NCBI GenBank assembly: GCA_905235605.1
Contig: CAJOMF010000011.1
Coordinates: forward strand, 5,001-49,658
DNA length: 44,658 nucleotides
From: an uncultured bacterium
GTDB lineage: Bacteria; UBP6; UBA1177
Direction: 5' to 3'
The position numbers and the translations under genes are program-made. Positions 14,673 through 23,562 of this stretch are shown piece after piece; the first letter of the stretch is position 1; each line of letters starts with the position of its first letter. The notes under the pieces are model-generated. The model was not told the origin of the DNA, did no database searches, and saw only the letters and a program-made list of their open reading frames with translations.

Positions 14673-17600
14673 ATGAAGAAATTGTTGGCTCTTCTGGCAA
14701 TGTTGAGTTTGGTTTTCATGCTGGCCTGCGGCGGCGGTAAAAAGGAAACTCCGAAAACCGACAACGATCAGACTGAAATTTCAGATGACGATGCCGACAT
14801 AGCGGATATCGAGATATCAGACGAGGATTCCGACGATCCTCAAGAGCCCGATGAAGACACCGGCGAACCGGATGAAGATTCCGATGATTCAGATGATATC
14901 GATATATCAGATATCGAGATATCGGATCAAGACAACGATACCGACTCCGAAGAACCCGAGGCAACCGAAAACCACAAAATAACAGGAACCTACCAAATTG
15001 GTAACACTGTTTCAGGAGTTCACGCAGCACTTATCGAATGCGGCGGAACTGTTGAACTGGCTTCAGCCAATACCGATTCAGACGGAAAGTTCAGTTTTAA
15101 TGCAGACATTTCGGCTTCTAAAACATACTGCGTTAAAGCAGGTGATTTCGCAAGCTGCTTCAAGGGGATGAGCGACCATGTCGCAAATATTTCAGAAATC
15201 ACGAATGCGGCATATCTCCTTGACAAAAACTGCACAGACATCCGCAAAAGCGAAACGGCCGTCAGGGCATACGCTAAACTCGGAACCGGAGCATGGCTGG
15301 GTGAGCTTGATTATTCGCAGCTTTCGGGCATCAAGGAAGGCCTCAAACTTCTCTCTTCCTTCCTCGATACGACCGATTCAAAAACTCTCTCCGAAAAAAT
15401 CGCGGCTGACATTCAGAAAACCGACGGACGCGAGTTTTACAAGTTTTTCAACGGCTTCAAAGTGCTTTCCGACAGAAAGGAAGTCGTAATAGATGAAGCA
15501 GACACTTCAAACAATGAAATAAAATTCAATATCGAAGGCGGCAGCAACGATATCTCGGAAGGTTTCAAGATCCTCTGGATCGACATGAAACAGTCGGCTG
15601 AAGCGGCGACCCACAAGTTCAAAAGCACGGAAGCCGGCGAATACGTGATCCGCGCAAAACTCGTTTACGCAGGCGGCGGCGATCCCATCATGGGCGGAGA
15701 CCCGATAATGATTTCCGAAGATTCGCTGAGCGTACTCTATCTTCTCGAGAAACTTTCAGGAACGATCGATGTCAGTGACATGAGCAAAGATGTTTCGCAC
15801 TATATCACGAACGGGATTTATGCGGTCATTCCGAAAAACACCACGATCAAGAAAGGAAATTCCAAAGTAAATACGCTGAGTTACAAAATTTTATCAACAG
15901 GTGACGGTTCTCAGGTCTCAAAAATCGACTTTGGTCCTGACGGAACTGCTTTCACAGGCGACTCGCTCTATTTTGTTTATGAATTGGGCACAGTTTTCGG
16001 CGGCGATCCCATCATGCTTTCGGCAAAAAGAGCAAATGCCGACGGCTCAAGCGAAGTCCTTCAGTCTGCCGGAGGAGACCCGATAATGCTTGAAGCGGGC
16101 GGAGATCCGATAATGTTCTCGGCAGGCGGTGACCCCATCATGCAGATTGCACGCAGTGCAGGCGGTGACCCCATCATGATCTCGGCCGGCGGTGATCCGA
16201 TAATGATGGATGCGGGCGGTGACCCGATAATGCAGGCTGCCGGCGGAGATCCCATCATGACTAACGCGGCAGGAGACCCGATAATGTCAACTGCAGCAGG
16301 TGATCCTATCATGCTCGGAACGAGTTCAAGCGTCATGATCGCAAAGACCGGTCACTTCTCAGGATTCCTGCTAAACTCGGATTCACTTCCGGTTTCAGTT
16401 GAAACGCTCGTCAGCAGATGGTGCGACGGTTCATACTATCAGGGTTATTCACCGATAGAATTCATCAAAAAAGGTGTTCAGGAATACAAAACGGCAGGTA
16501 CTGACAAAGATGAGCTTCTTTCATATCTCACCTGTCAGAACAGGAAATTCAGTGAACTCGGAAACGACCTTTACGAGCTCATAAACAAGCAGATCGGCTT
16601 CCAGCGCAACCTCAATCTGATCGAAAACATCTACTACGTTTCGGAATTCTACAACCGCATGCTTGCAAGAAAGAATAACGGCGAAGTCGCTGCGGTGAAA
16701 AACGGGCTCGAACTCAGGTCTGCGCTCGCCTCTCTTTTCACTGCGACAACTTCCTACAACAGAAGTGCGACTCTGGCTGATCTTTTCGATTCGTCGAAGA
16801 TCCCGCTTACCTACAGCGGTGCGACTCCGGCGGACTATTCGGCTGACGCGCTGGCGGCTGTGACCGGTCTTTCCGAAGTAAACAGCAAATATGTTGCGAC
16901 CAAAAAAGAAGTTATGATTTTTGCAAACTACGTCACGACTTCTCCGAAAGGACCCGATTTCAGCGGCGTCACATCAGCTCTGACTCCCGACAAGTTCGTC
17001 TGCGCATGGTTCAACCCCGACACTGCGCCGCAGAGCTGCAGCAAGGTCTACAAGCTGAACGGCGAAGGTCACGTTGCGCTCGGCAGCACCGAAGTAAGCG
17101 TCACCGATGCAGAGAAAATTTTCGCAAAATTCTTCATGCCGATGAACAGCCGCTTGAGCAATGAAGAAAAACTCGGTCTGTTCAGAACTTACTACCTTGT
17201 TCTGAAGTATATCGGAACGGTTTTCTACGGCGGAGACAAAGTTGACAGCCTCAACAAAAAGCTGCTTGAAACGGCATATCTCGTTTTCGACGGGATCAAC
17301 CGCAACGCGAACGCAGTTTCCATCGTCGATACTTTCGACGCATCGGCAGACACGGTTCAGGTTTTTGAAAACGGCGGAATTGGAACAAAGCCTTATTTGA
17401 GCAGACTTTCAAGCCTTACAGACCTTATTTCGCTTGATGTCGCAACAGCGGCAAATGTTGAAAAAGTCCTTATAAATACAATCGGTTACGCTTACGACAA
17501 AATCACAGAGAACACTAGGACTTACTACAGTCCGGTCGGTGATCCGCTTGAAAATTCGATAATCCTCACTCCCGGCGAACTTCCGGCTGGGCTCAAGCCT

Positions 17601-20600
17601 CTCAAGGATCTCATCGGTCCGAACAATGTCGATGCTCTCGGAAACATCGTCGGAAAGATGACGGTCGTCGTCAACTCGAAGATTTCAGGCAAAACATATT
17701 CGACGCAGAAGACCTACGAATTTCTTATCAACGACAAGAGCGAAGGCGTTGAAACGAAACCGCTTCCGTCGAACCTTTTGATCCTTCTCGAAGACGCTTC
17801 GGGTCATGCGATCCCGCTTGAAAACAATCCCGGGATCATCCTCAATCCCGGTAACAAAACCTACTATCCGAATGAAGACGGTGAGATAAGAATCGAAAAT
17901 CTCGCTCCGGCTTCCTACACGATTTCCGCCTTTGCAGACGGCTACTACGCGAAAAATGTCGGCGTGAACCTTCCGGGAAATGCTACTTTAGGCGTTGAGA
18001 TCAGGCTCGATGAAGAGATCACTTCTTCCCATGAGGACGCAGATCTCACGATCAAAGTAAACATAAATACGGTTAAACATCCGGCAAAAGTCTACATCCA
18101 GATCTATGACGAAGATATGGAGCTCGTCGGGAACGAATCAGCGAAATTCAACGAAGCTTCACACGCTTACGACGATGCAACCTTTAGCATCGATTTCGGC
18201 AGATACACTCTTCTTGCCGTCGGCGAAGAGATGTACAACTACCTCGAAGCGATAACCGTAAACAGCGAAAATACGGTAAAAGAAATTACGGTTATTGCGA
18301 AAAACGCATGCGGAAACGGCATAATCGATGCTGGTGAAGAGTGCGAAACGGGTGATCTGGATTCGACAGAAATACGCTGCGGAGACGTTTTCCCGGCTTC
18401 GACGAATCCCGATAACAAAGCGGTATGCAACAGGACGACATGCGTTTACGACAAGGCTGCATGCGGCGCACCGACCTACTCCAACTGCGGCGACGGAATA
18501 ATCGATCCCGGCGAAGGCTGCGACGGCGGAAGCAAGGCATGCTCCGAAATTCTGGGTGCAAATGTAAAAGGCACAGCTCCCTGCAAAACGGACTGCTCCG
18601 ACTGGGTCATTGCGGGCAACTGCACGAAAACCACGGCTGACTGCGCCACTCTTCCCGAACACGCGATCTGGAATGACGGGATCGGCAGATTCACGCAGAC
18701 TTACAACGGCTCCGACTGGCTTCCGGCAGCAAAAAATGCGGCTTACGGTACAACACGTGAAGAATGCGTTTTCTCCTGCGACAAAGGCTACAAATGGAAC
18801 GGCGCGACTCAGCAGTGCCTTGCTGATCCGCTTTCTCTCGGCAGCATCTGTACCGGAGAGACCTCATGCTTCGACAACGGTTCGGAGGCCGAATGTCCCG
18901 CTTACGGAAAACTTTTCTTCGGCCAGGATGCTCAGTATGCTTTAGCCGGTTACTGCACGGCAAAGAGCTTCTCGCAGAAAGGAACTAACCCGCAGATGAT
19001 CGTCGTTGACGACTTCACTCACTCCGAGTGGCACAAAGTCTCCGGCGGCGCGCAGAACTGGGCTGCAGCTGAGGAATACTGCCGCACTTCGACTTACGGC
19101 GCAACGCAGCTTTACTGGAGACTGCCGAGCCCTGAAGAGCTTCTGACTATCGTTGACGCCGGCCGCGCAGACTCTCCGCTTACCTCGATTTTCAGCGCAT
19201 CCGGCAGCACTTTCTGGGCAAATGAAGACAGCTGGAACTCCGAAAACGCTTGGATGCTCGCTGCAAACGGCGCACTGGAAAGCGTTGCCAAATCGATGGG
19301 AAACGATGTTCTCTGCATCCACGTCAACGACTATGACGCACCGGCGGAACGCTTCAGCGCAGCAGATGAAACAGTCACCGACAATGTGAGCGGTCTCATC
19401 TGGCAGAAGCAGTACTCTTCATCGAAATCTTGGGCAGAAGCACTCTCCTACTGCGAAGACCTGACGACATCAGGGCATTACGACTGGAGACTTCCCAACA
19501 GAAACGAGCTTGCTTCCTTAATTGATTTTGCAAAAACTGACGAAGCTATGAGCAGTTTCCCCGGGATCGCAGCCAAAAAATTCTGGACATCGACAAGCTC
19601 GGTCACCGCAGCAACCGCAGCCTGGGCAGTCGGTTTTGCAGACGGAAGCATTTCAGCCGAAACAAAATCGGAAACGAACTACGTCCTCTGCGTAAGGAGC
19701 GAAAACGAGTGCATCGGAAACGACTGCGTTGACGCATGCAGCTTCGAGCCCTGCAGAAACATCAAAAATTCGACAGGCGTCTGCACTGCAACTGCAGGAA
19801 CTTTCATCTGCGGCTGCAAATCAAGATTCCACTGGAACAATTCAAGGTGCGAACTTGATACAGTCCTTCACTCGAACTGCGATCTCAACAGTCTGCCGAA
19901 GCACGGCCACTGGAACATCTACTCTTCGATCGACCAGACCTGCGACGACGAAGACGACTGCGACTGGTATCCGAGTCTGACCGGCCAGTACAACGAAACT
20001 CCGAACCCGAACGAATGCCGCTTTGTCTGCAACACTGACAAAGGTTATGTCTGGAACGGCGATGACTGTGTCGGAAAGACACAAATCGTCAACTGCGGTT
20101 CAGCAAATACGCTTCCTGACAACGCGCAGTGGCACGATTCGGGCATGATAGTTCAGCAGTGGGTCTGCAACGACACCGAAACTTCATGCAGCTGGGATAT
20201 CACGACTGATGCGGCATTCAGCGAAGATCCTGTTGAGAACAGATGCCGCTTCAAATGCAGCGAACACTACACCTGGCACGGAGAGAGCTGCGATGCAGAT
20301 GAGCAGCCGGCTACCTGTGAAGGACTTGCAGACAACGCTTGGTGGTGGAATACTTCGATCACCCAGACCTGGAACGGAAGCGGCTGGGAACCGTCAAAAA
20401 CCGGAAGCTACAGCAAGACCGCAGTTGACAACGAATGCGTCTTCAGATGCAACGACGGATTCTTCTGGGATGGCGAAAAGTGCGTAAGTCCGTGTTCCGG
20501 CGCAGCCGATCCCTGCAGCACCGACGCACATTCGACCGGCACCTGCACTGCAACAAGCATAGTTGACTACAAATGCGAATGCAGCGACGGCTACTACTGG

Positions 20601-22838
20601 TGGGATGGTCAGGGCTGCACCGACAAAAAGCCGCTCGCTCTGGGCAATATCTGCACTATCACCGAAGGTTGTTCCGACAACGAACGGAATATCCCCTGCC
20701 CGGAAGAGGGTGAAAATTTCTACGGTCAGCCTTCACAGTACGCGGCAAAAGGAATATGTGCCGCAAGAAACCTTTCTGTCAATGATTCAGTCGAAAATGA
20801 ACCTACTGTTTTCGATAACAATACCGGTCTTGAGTGGCAGAAGAATTTCTCTTCATCTTTCAATTCGCTGGAAACAGCTCTTGAATACTGCGAAAATCTT
20901 GAATACGGCGGTCACCGTGACTGGCGTCTGCCGACTCACTATGAAATGATGGCAGTTTTTGATTACTCTAAACAAAACCTGGCAGACGGATTTTATTATT
21001 ACGACTACTACTATTGGACTTCCAGCTTCGTATCGGATAAAAACGAAGATCCTATTTGGTCTACAAGTGAAGACGGTGCTTTGGTATGGTCATCAGGATA
21101 CCATAAATGGCTGCCTTCAAACTATACTCATTATATCGAGTATGCTATACCTGAATACAAGTTTGCATTCTGCGTCCGCGGAAACGAGCTGCCTGCAGCA
21201 GAATTTATTGTTTCTGAAATAAACGGCGATGAAGTCGTCAAAGATAGTGCAACAGGACTTATGTGGCAGAAAACATATACTATTGTTTCCTGGCAGAATG
21301 CGCTTTCATACTGCGAAAATCTGGATTATGCAGGTTTAACCGACTGGCGTCTGCCGAATACGAACGAACTTGCCTCCAACGACGATGTCTACAATCCGAC
21401 TCCGATCTTTGAGTGGGGTGAAAACTTGTGGTCTGCCGACTCTATAGGGTCGCAGGCTTATTATTGGAATCTTTCTACACTTATTCCGACATTTGACTCG
21501 ACTTACAAGGTTAATGGAGGATATCAATATACTGCAGTTGTCCGCTGTGTCCGTTCAGGTGTCTGCGGTGACGACAAGTTCTGGAACGGCTCCGAGTGCG
21601 TAAATCCGTGCAGTGCCGATTCATGCGGAGGTCCGGCTTATGAAGATGCAGTCTGCGTTCCCACGTCTTATCAGGATCATGTCTGCAAATGCGCTGACAG
21701 CGGATTTTTCTGGGACGGTTCAGCCTGCCTTGATCCGTGTGATGCCGATCCGTGCGCCGATATTCCGCACTCGACTCATGTCTGCACATCGACAGACTGG
21801 AACAAATATTCATGCGGCTGCGACGAAGGATATTTCTGGGACAGCACTCAGTGCGTGCCGATAACTTTGGGAAGAGTCTGCACTGGAAAGAACTTGTGTT
21901 CCGACAATTCAGGCGTAATAGCTTGTCCGTCACAAGGTGAAGATTTCTTCGGTCAGGACTGGCAGTATGCAAAAAAAGGCTTCTGCGCTCCGAGAGATTT
22001 CAGAGCAGAGACTGTCGAAGGTGACTCGGTTATCATTGACGGCACTTTAGAGCTTGAATGGCAGCAACTGTATTCGACGGAAGCGGATCAGCTTGACTGG
22101 TATGATGCTGTCGATTACTGCAATGATTTGGTTTATGCAGGGCATGACGACTGGAGACTTCCGTCCGTAAAGGAGTTCTTCAGCCTGAAGTATAATCCGA
22201 TCGACTGGGAGTTGGGACATGGCCGTTATTTGTGGACATCGCAGGAAAGAAGTGAAGATACTGCACTGATCGTATTTGACAGCTACTACGACAGTTACTA
22301 TTATATAAATGATACAAGCAAAGATCTTTTCTACGCAGTCCGATGTGTCCGCGGGAACACAATACCTGATGCAGATCTGCATTCTTCTACAGTTTCCTCA
22401 GGCGGCAGTAACTTTGAAATCGTCACCGATTCGACGACGCGCCTTATCTGGCAGAAGGATCCCGAGGACAGCAAAAAGAACTGGAAAAATGCTCTTGCAT
22501 ACTGCGAAAATCTGGAACACGCAGGCTTGAGCAACTGGCGGCTTCCCAACAATAACGAACTTGCATCACTGATCGACAACGACGGCAGTTCAAATTTCCC
22601 TGAAATATCGGATGCAACAGCAAGTGATTCGCGTGAGTTCTGGACATCATCTTCGCTTTATGAGGTCAGCGGCAGCGCTTTTACACTACATTCTTTCGGT
22701 ACTTGGACTATTGAAAGCAAAACCGGAAAAAATAATGTTCTCTGCGTCCACAATGACCCCTGCATGGAAGGAGAATGGTGGAACGGAAGTGAATGCTTAA
22801 CGAATCCGTGCAATGCAAATCCTTGCGGCACTGACTAA
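14673..22838 (+). CDS. Giant multidomain lipoprotein with AGGDPIM repeats and six Lcl_C domains
   Basis: A 2,721-residue predicted surface lipoprotein. The signal peptide ends ...FMLAC (Cys19), with GGAGGG before the ATG. Order: Asp/Glu-rich linker (~25-95); a regulatory-type beta domain with TDSDGKFSF (~100-190); a region with three scattered GGDPIM motifs, then a nonapeptide array (466-547); a long helical region (~560-1000); a second beta domain (~1030-1200); and two Myxococcus-type Cys repeats (CGNGIIDAGEECE from 1213, CGDGIIDPGEGCD). Then come three copies of a module: EGF-like or 'WNG/WDG' Cys-rich repeats, an 'LG..C...C.DN....CP..G..F.GQ..QYA..G.C' segment and two Lcl_C/DUF1566 domains (WRLPxxxEL). 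It ends at a TAA inside a Cys-rich repeat, and the frame stays open for 222 codons beyond it. Function is unknown; adhesion or carbohydrate binding is the natural guess. Modules are shared with the lipoprotein at 3008. Confidence 0.85.
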   Translation: MKKLLALLAMLSLVFMLACGGGKKETPKTDNDQTEISDDDADIADIEISDEDSDDPQEPDEDTGEPDEDSDDSDDIDISDIEISDQDNDTDSEEPEATENHKITGTYQIGNTVSGVHAALIECGGTVELASANTDSDGKFSFNADISASKTYCVKAGDFASCFKGMSDHVANISEITNAAYLLDKNCTDIRKSETAVRAYAKLGTGAWLGELDYSQLSGIKEGLKLLSSFLDTTDSKTLSEKIAADIQKTDGREFYKFFNGFKVLSDRKEVVIDEADTSNNEIKFNIEGGSNDISEGFKILWIDMKQSAEAATHKFKSTEAGEYVIRAKLVYAGGGDPIMGGDPIMISEDSLSVLYLLEKLSGTIDVSDMSKDVSHYITNGIYAVIPKNTTIKKGNSKVNTLSYKILSTGDGSQVSKIDFGPDGTAFTGDSLYFVYELGTVFGGDPIMLSAKRANADGSSEVLQSAGGDPIMLEAGGDPIMFSAGGDPIMQIARSAGGDPIMISAGGDPIMMDAGGDPIMQAAGGDPIMTNAAGDPIMSTAAGDPIMLGTSSSVMIAKTGHFSGFLLNSDSLPVSVETLVSRWCDGSYYQGYSPIEFIKKGVQEYKTAGTDKDELLSYLTCQNRKFSELGNDLYELINKQIGFQRNLNLIENIYYVSEFYNRMLARKNNGEVAAVKNGLELRSALASLFTATTSYNRSATLADLFDSSKIPLTYSGATPADYSADALAAVTGLSEVNSKYVATKKEVMIFANYVTTSPKGPDFSGVTSALTPDKFVCAWFNPDTAPQSCSKVYKLNGEGHVALGSTEVSVTDAEKIFAKFFMPMNSRLSNEEKLGLFRTYYLVLKYIGTVFYGGDKVDSLNKKLLETAYLVFDGINRNANAVSIVDTFDASADTVQVFENGGIGTKPYLSRLSSLTDLISLDVATAANVEKVLINTIGYAYDKITENTRTYYSPVGDPLENSIILTPGELPAGLKPLKDLIGPNNVDALGNIVGKMTVVVNSKISGKTYSTQKTYEFLINDKSEGVETKPLPSNLLILLEDASGHAIPLENNPGIILNPGNKTYYPNEDGEIRIENLAPASYTISAFADGYYAKNVGVNLPGNATLGVEIRLDEEITSSHEDADLTIKVNINTVKHPAKVYIQIYDEDMELVGNESAKFNEASHAYDDATFSIDFGRYTLLAVGEEMYNYLEAITVNSENTVKEITVIAKNACGNGIIDAGEECETGDLDSTEIRCGDVFPASTNPDNKAVCNRTTCVYDKAACGAPTYSNCGDGIIDPGEGCDGGSKACSEILGANVKGTAPCKTDCSDWVIAGNCTKTTADCATLPEHAIWNDGIGRFTQTYNGSDWLPAAKNAAYGTTREECVFSCDKGYKWNGATQQCLADPLSLGSICTGETSCFDNGSEAECPAYGKLFFGQDAQYALAGYCTAKSFSQKGTNPQMIVVDDFTHSEWHKVSGGAQNWAAAEEYCRTSTYGATQLYWRLPSPEELLTIVDAGRADSPLTSIFSASGSTFWANEDSWNSENAWMLAANGALESVAKSMGNDVLCIHVNDYDAPAERFSAADETVTDNVSGLIWQKQYSSSKSWAEALSYCEDLTTSGHYDWRLPNRNELASLIDFAKTDEAMSSFPGIAAKKFWTSTSSVTAATAAWAVGFADGSISAETKSETNYVLCVRSENECIGNDCVDACSFEPCRNIKNSTGVCTATAGTFICGCKSRFHWNNSRCELDTVLHSNCDLNSLPKHGHWNIYSSIDQTCDDEDDCDWYPSLTGQYNETPNPNECRFVCNTDKGYVWNGDDCVGKTQIVNCGSANTLPDNAQWHDSGMIVQQWVCNDTETSCSWDITTDAAFSEDPVENRCRFKCSEHYTWHGESCDADEQPATCEGLADNAWWWNTSITQTWNGSGWEPSKTGSYSKTAVDNECVFRCNDGFFWDGEKCVSPCSGAADPCSTDAHSTGTCTATSIVDYKCECSDGYYWWDGQGCTDKKPLALGNICTITEGCSDNERNIPCPEEGENFYGQPSQYAAKGICAARNLSVNDSVENEPTVFDNNTGLEWQKNFSSSFNSLETALEYCENLEYGGHRDWRLPTHYEMMAVFDYSKQNLADGFYYYDYYYWTSSFVSDKNEDPIWSTSEDGALVWSSGYHKWLPSNYTHYIEYAIPEYKFAFCVRGNELPAAEFIVSEINGDEVVKDSATGLMWQKTYTIVSWQNALSYCENLDYAGLTDWRLPNTNELASNDDVYNPTPIFEWGENLWSADSIGSQAYYWNLSTLIPTFDSTYKVNGGYQYTAVVRCVRSGVCGDDKFWNGSECVNPCSADSCGGPAYEDAVCVPTSYQDHVCKCADSGFFWDGSACLDPCDADPCADIPHSTHVCTSTDWNKYSCGCDEGYFWDSTQCVPITLGRVCTGKNLCSDNSGVIACPSQGEDFFGQDWQYAKKGFCAPRDFRAETVEGDSVIIDGTLELEWQQLYSTEADQLDWYDAVDYCNDLVYAGHDDWRLPSVKEFFSLKYNPIDWELGHGRYLWTSQERSEDTALIVFDSYYDSYYYINDTSKDLFYAVRCVRGNTIPDADLHSSTVSSGGSNFEIVTDSTTRLIWQKDPEDSKKNWKNALAYCENLEHAGLSNWRLPNNNELASLIDNDGSSNFPEISDATASDSREFWTSSSLYEVSGSAFTLHSFGTWTIESKTGKNNVLCVHNDPCMEGEWWNGSECLTNPCNANPCGTD
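16068..16313 (+). repeat. Nine-copy AGGDPIMxx nonapeptide array (27-bp DNA repeat)
   Basis: Nine consecutive units with core A-G/A-G-D-P-I-M. Seven are exactly nine residues to the next, one is stretched to twelve by IARS, and the last runs into LGT. Three further GGDPIM copies stand outside the array at 15672-15710 (two) and about 15998-16015. The spacing residues vary (LE, FS, IS, MD, QA, TN, ST) while GDPIM is invariant in all twelve. The third codon positions of DPIM vary among copies, so this is not a very recent duplication. Confidence 0.95.
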
Positions 22839-23507
22839 TCGACATGCACCCCGAAAACTTCCGTAAACTACGAATGCGGATGCAAGAATGAAGGATATTT
22901 CTGGGACGATCATGAATCTCACTGCATAAATCCTTGTTACCGCTGCGGTCAGCATTCGACCGGCGAATGCACCGCAACAGCATTGGATAAATATGTGTGC
23001 AGCTGCGAAGAAGGATACGCCGGGATAAATTCTCCATGCGTTGCATCCTCATACAGTTTTGAAGATGTAAACTCTTCAACTTATTCGTCAAATTTCATCT
23101 ATATACAATTTAATGAAGGCGGTTCTTCGAATCAATGGGCACAAAGGTCAGCATTTGGAGGATACTCGGGAGCTTACGCATTATGTTCCAACAGCATGTT
23201 TTACAACTCAAATTCAACCATGATTATACACATAAATATGCCGGCTGACGGAACAGTTTCCTTTTATCTGAAAGGAACATGCGAAGAACACGACGAGTTG
23301 AATGTTTACTATGACGGCGAGAACTGGATAAGCAGCAGAGATTTCTATACAGGCAGCAAAATAACAGGATGGTCGAGCTGGACCAGTCAAAGTGTTGATT
23401 TGTCTGCCGGAAATCATACTTTGACTTTCAATTACAGAAAAGACAATGAAACAAACGGCGGCGATGACAGATTCTGCATCGACGACCTTAGCCTGAGTTT
23501 TGATTAG
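22839..23507 (+). CDS. C-terminal part of the giant lipoprotein, cut off by an in-frame TAA
   Basis: This stretch is in the same frame as the giant lipoprotein and continues its Cys-rich repeat without a break: ...NPCGTD, stop, STCTPKTSVNYECGC..., matching other units such as DPCADIPHSTHVCTST...YSCGC. Two more EGF-like repeats follow, then a ~150-residue beta-rich domain (SYSFEDVNSS..., GTVSFYLKGTC, GNHTLTFNYRKD, DRFCIDDLSLSFD) resembling a MAM or jelly-roll-like extracellular domain. The first possible internal start, TTG 22983, has no ribosome site, so it is unlikely to be an independent gene. It is best read as the 3' end of a nonsense-mutated gene, a read-through product, or the result of a base-call error. 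Confidence 0.75.
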   Translation, partial: STCTPKTSVNYECGCKNEGYFWDDHESHCINPCYRCGQHSTGECTATALDKYVCSCEEGYAGINSPCVASSYSFEDVNSSTYSSNFIYIQFNEGGSSNQWAQRSAFGGYSGAYALCSNSMFYNSNSTMIIHINMPADGTVSFYLKGTCEEHDELNVYYDGENWISSRDFYTGSKITGWSSWTSQSVDLSAGNHTLTFNYRKDNETNGGDDRFCIDDLSLSFD

Positions 23508-23562
23508 GATCCAGGGTGTGACTATAAGAGCTTAAGGAACGCGTCCCTTCCTGCAATTCCTG

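Noticed and set aside
16068-16313. RTX calcium-binding nonapeptides
   Set aside because: The 9-residue period is similar, but the GGxGxDxUx consensus is not met: the Asp is directly after GG and followed by Pro.
22983-23507. An independent small gene starting at TTG 22983
   Set aside because: There is no ribosome site, it starts in mid EGF-like repeat, and it is in frame with the giant lipoprotein, so it is reported as that gene's continuation.
23508-23562. A terminator between the giant lipoprotein and TraB genes
   Set aside because: AAGGAACGCGTCCCTT is nearly palindromic but short, mismatched and without a T-run on either strand.
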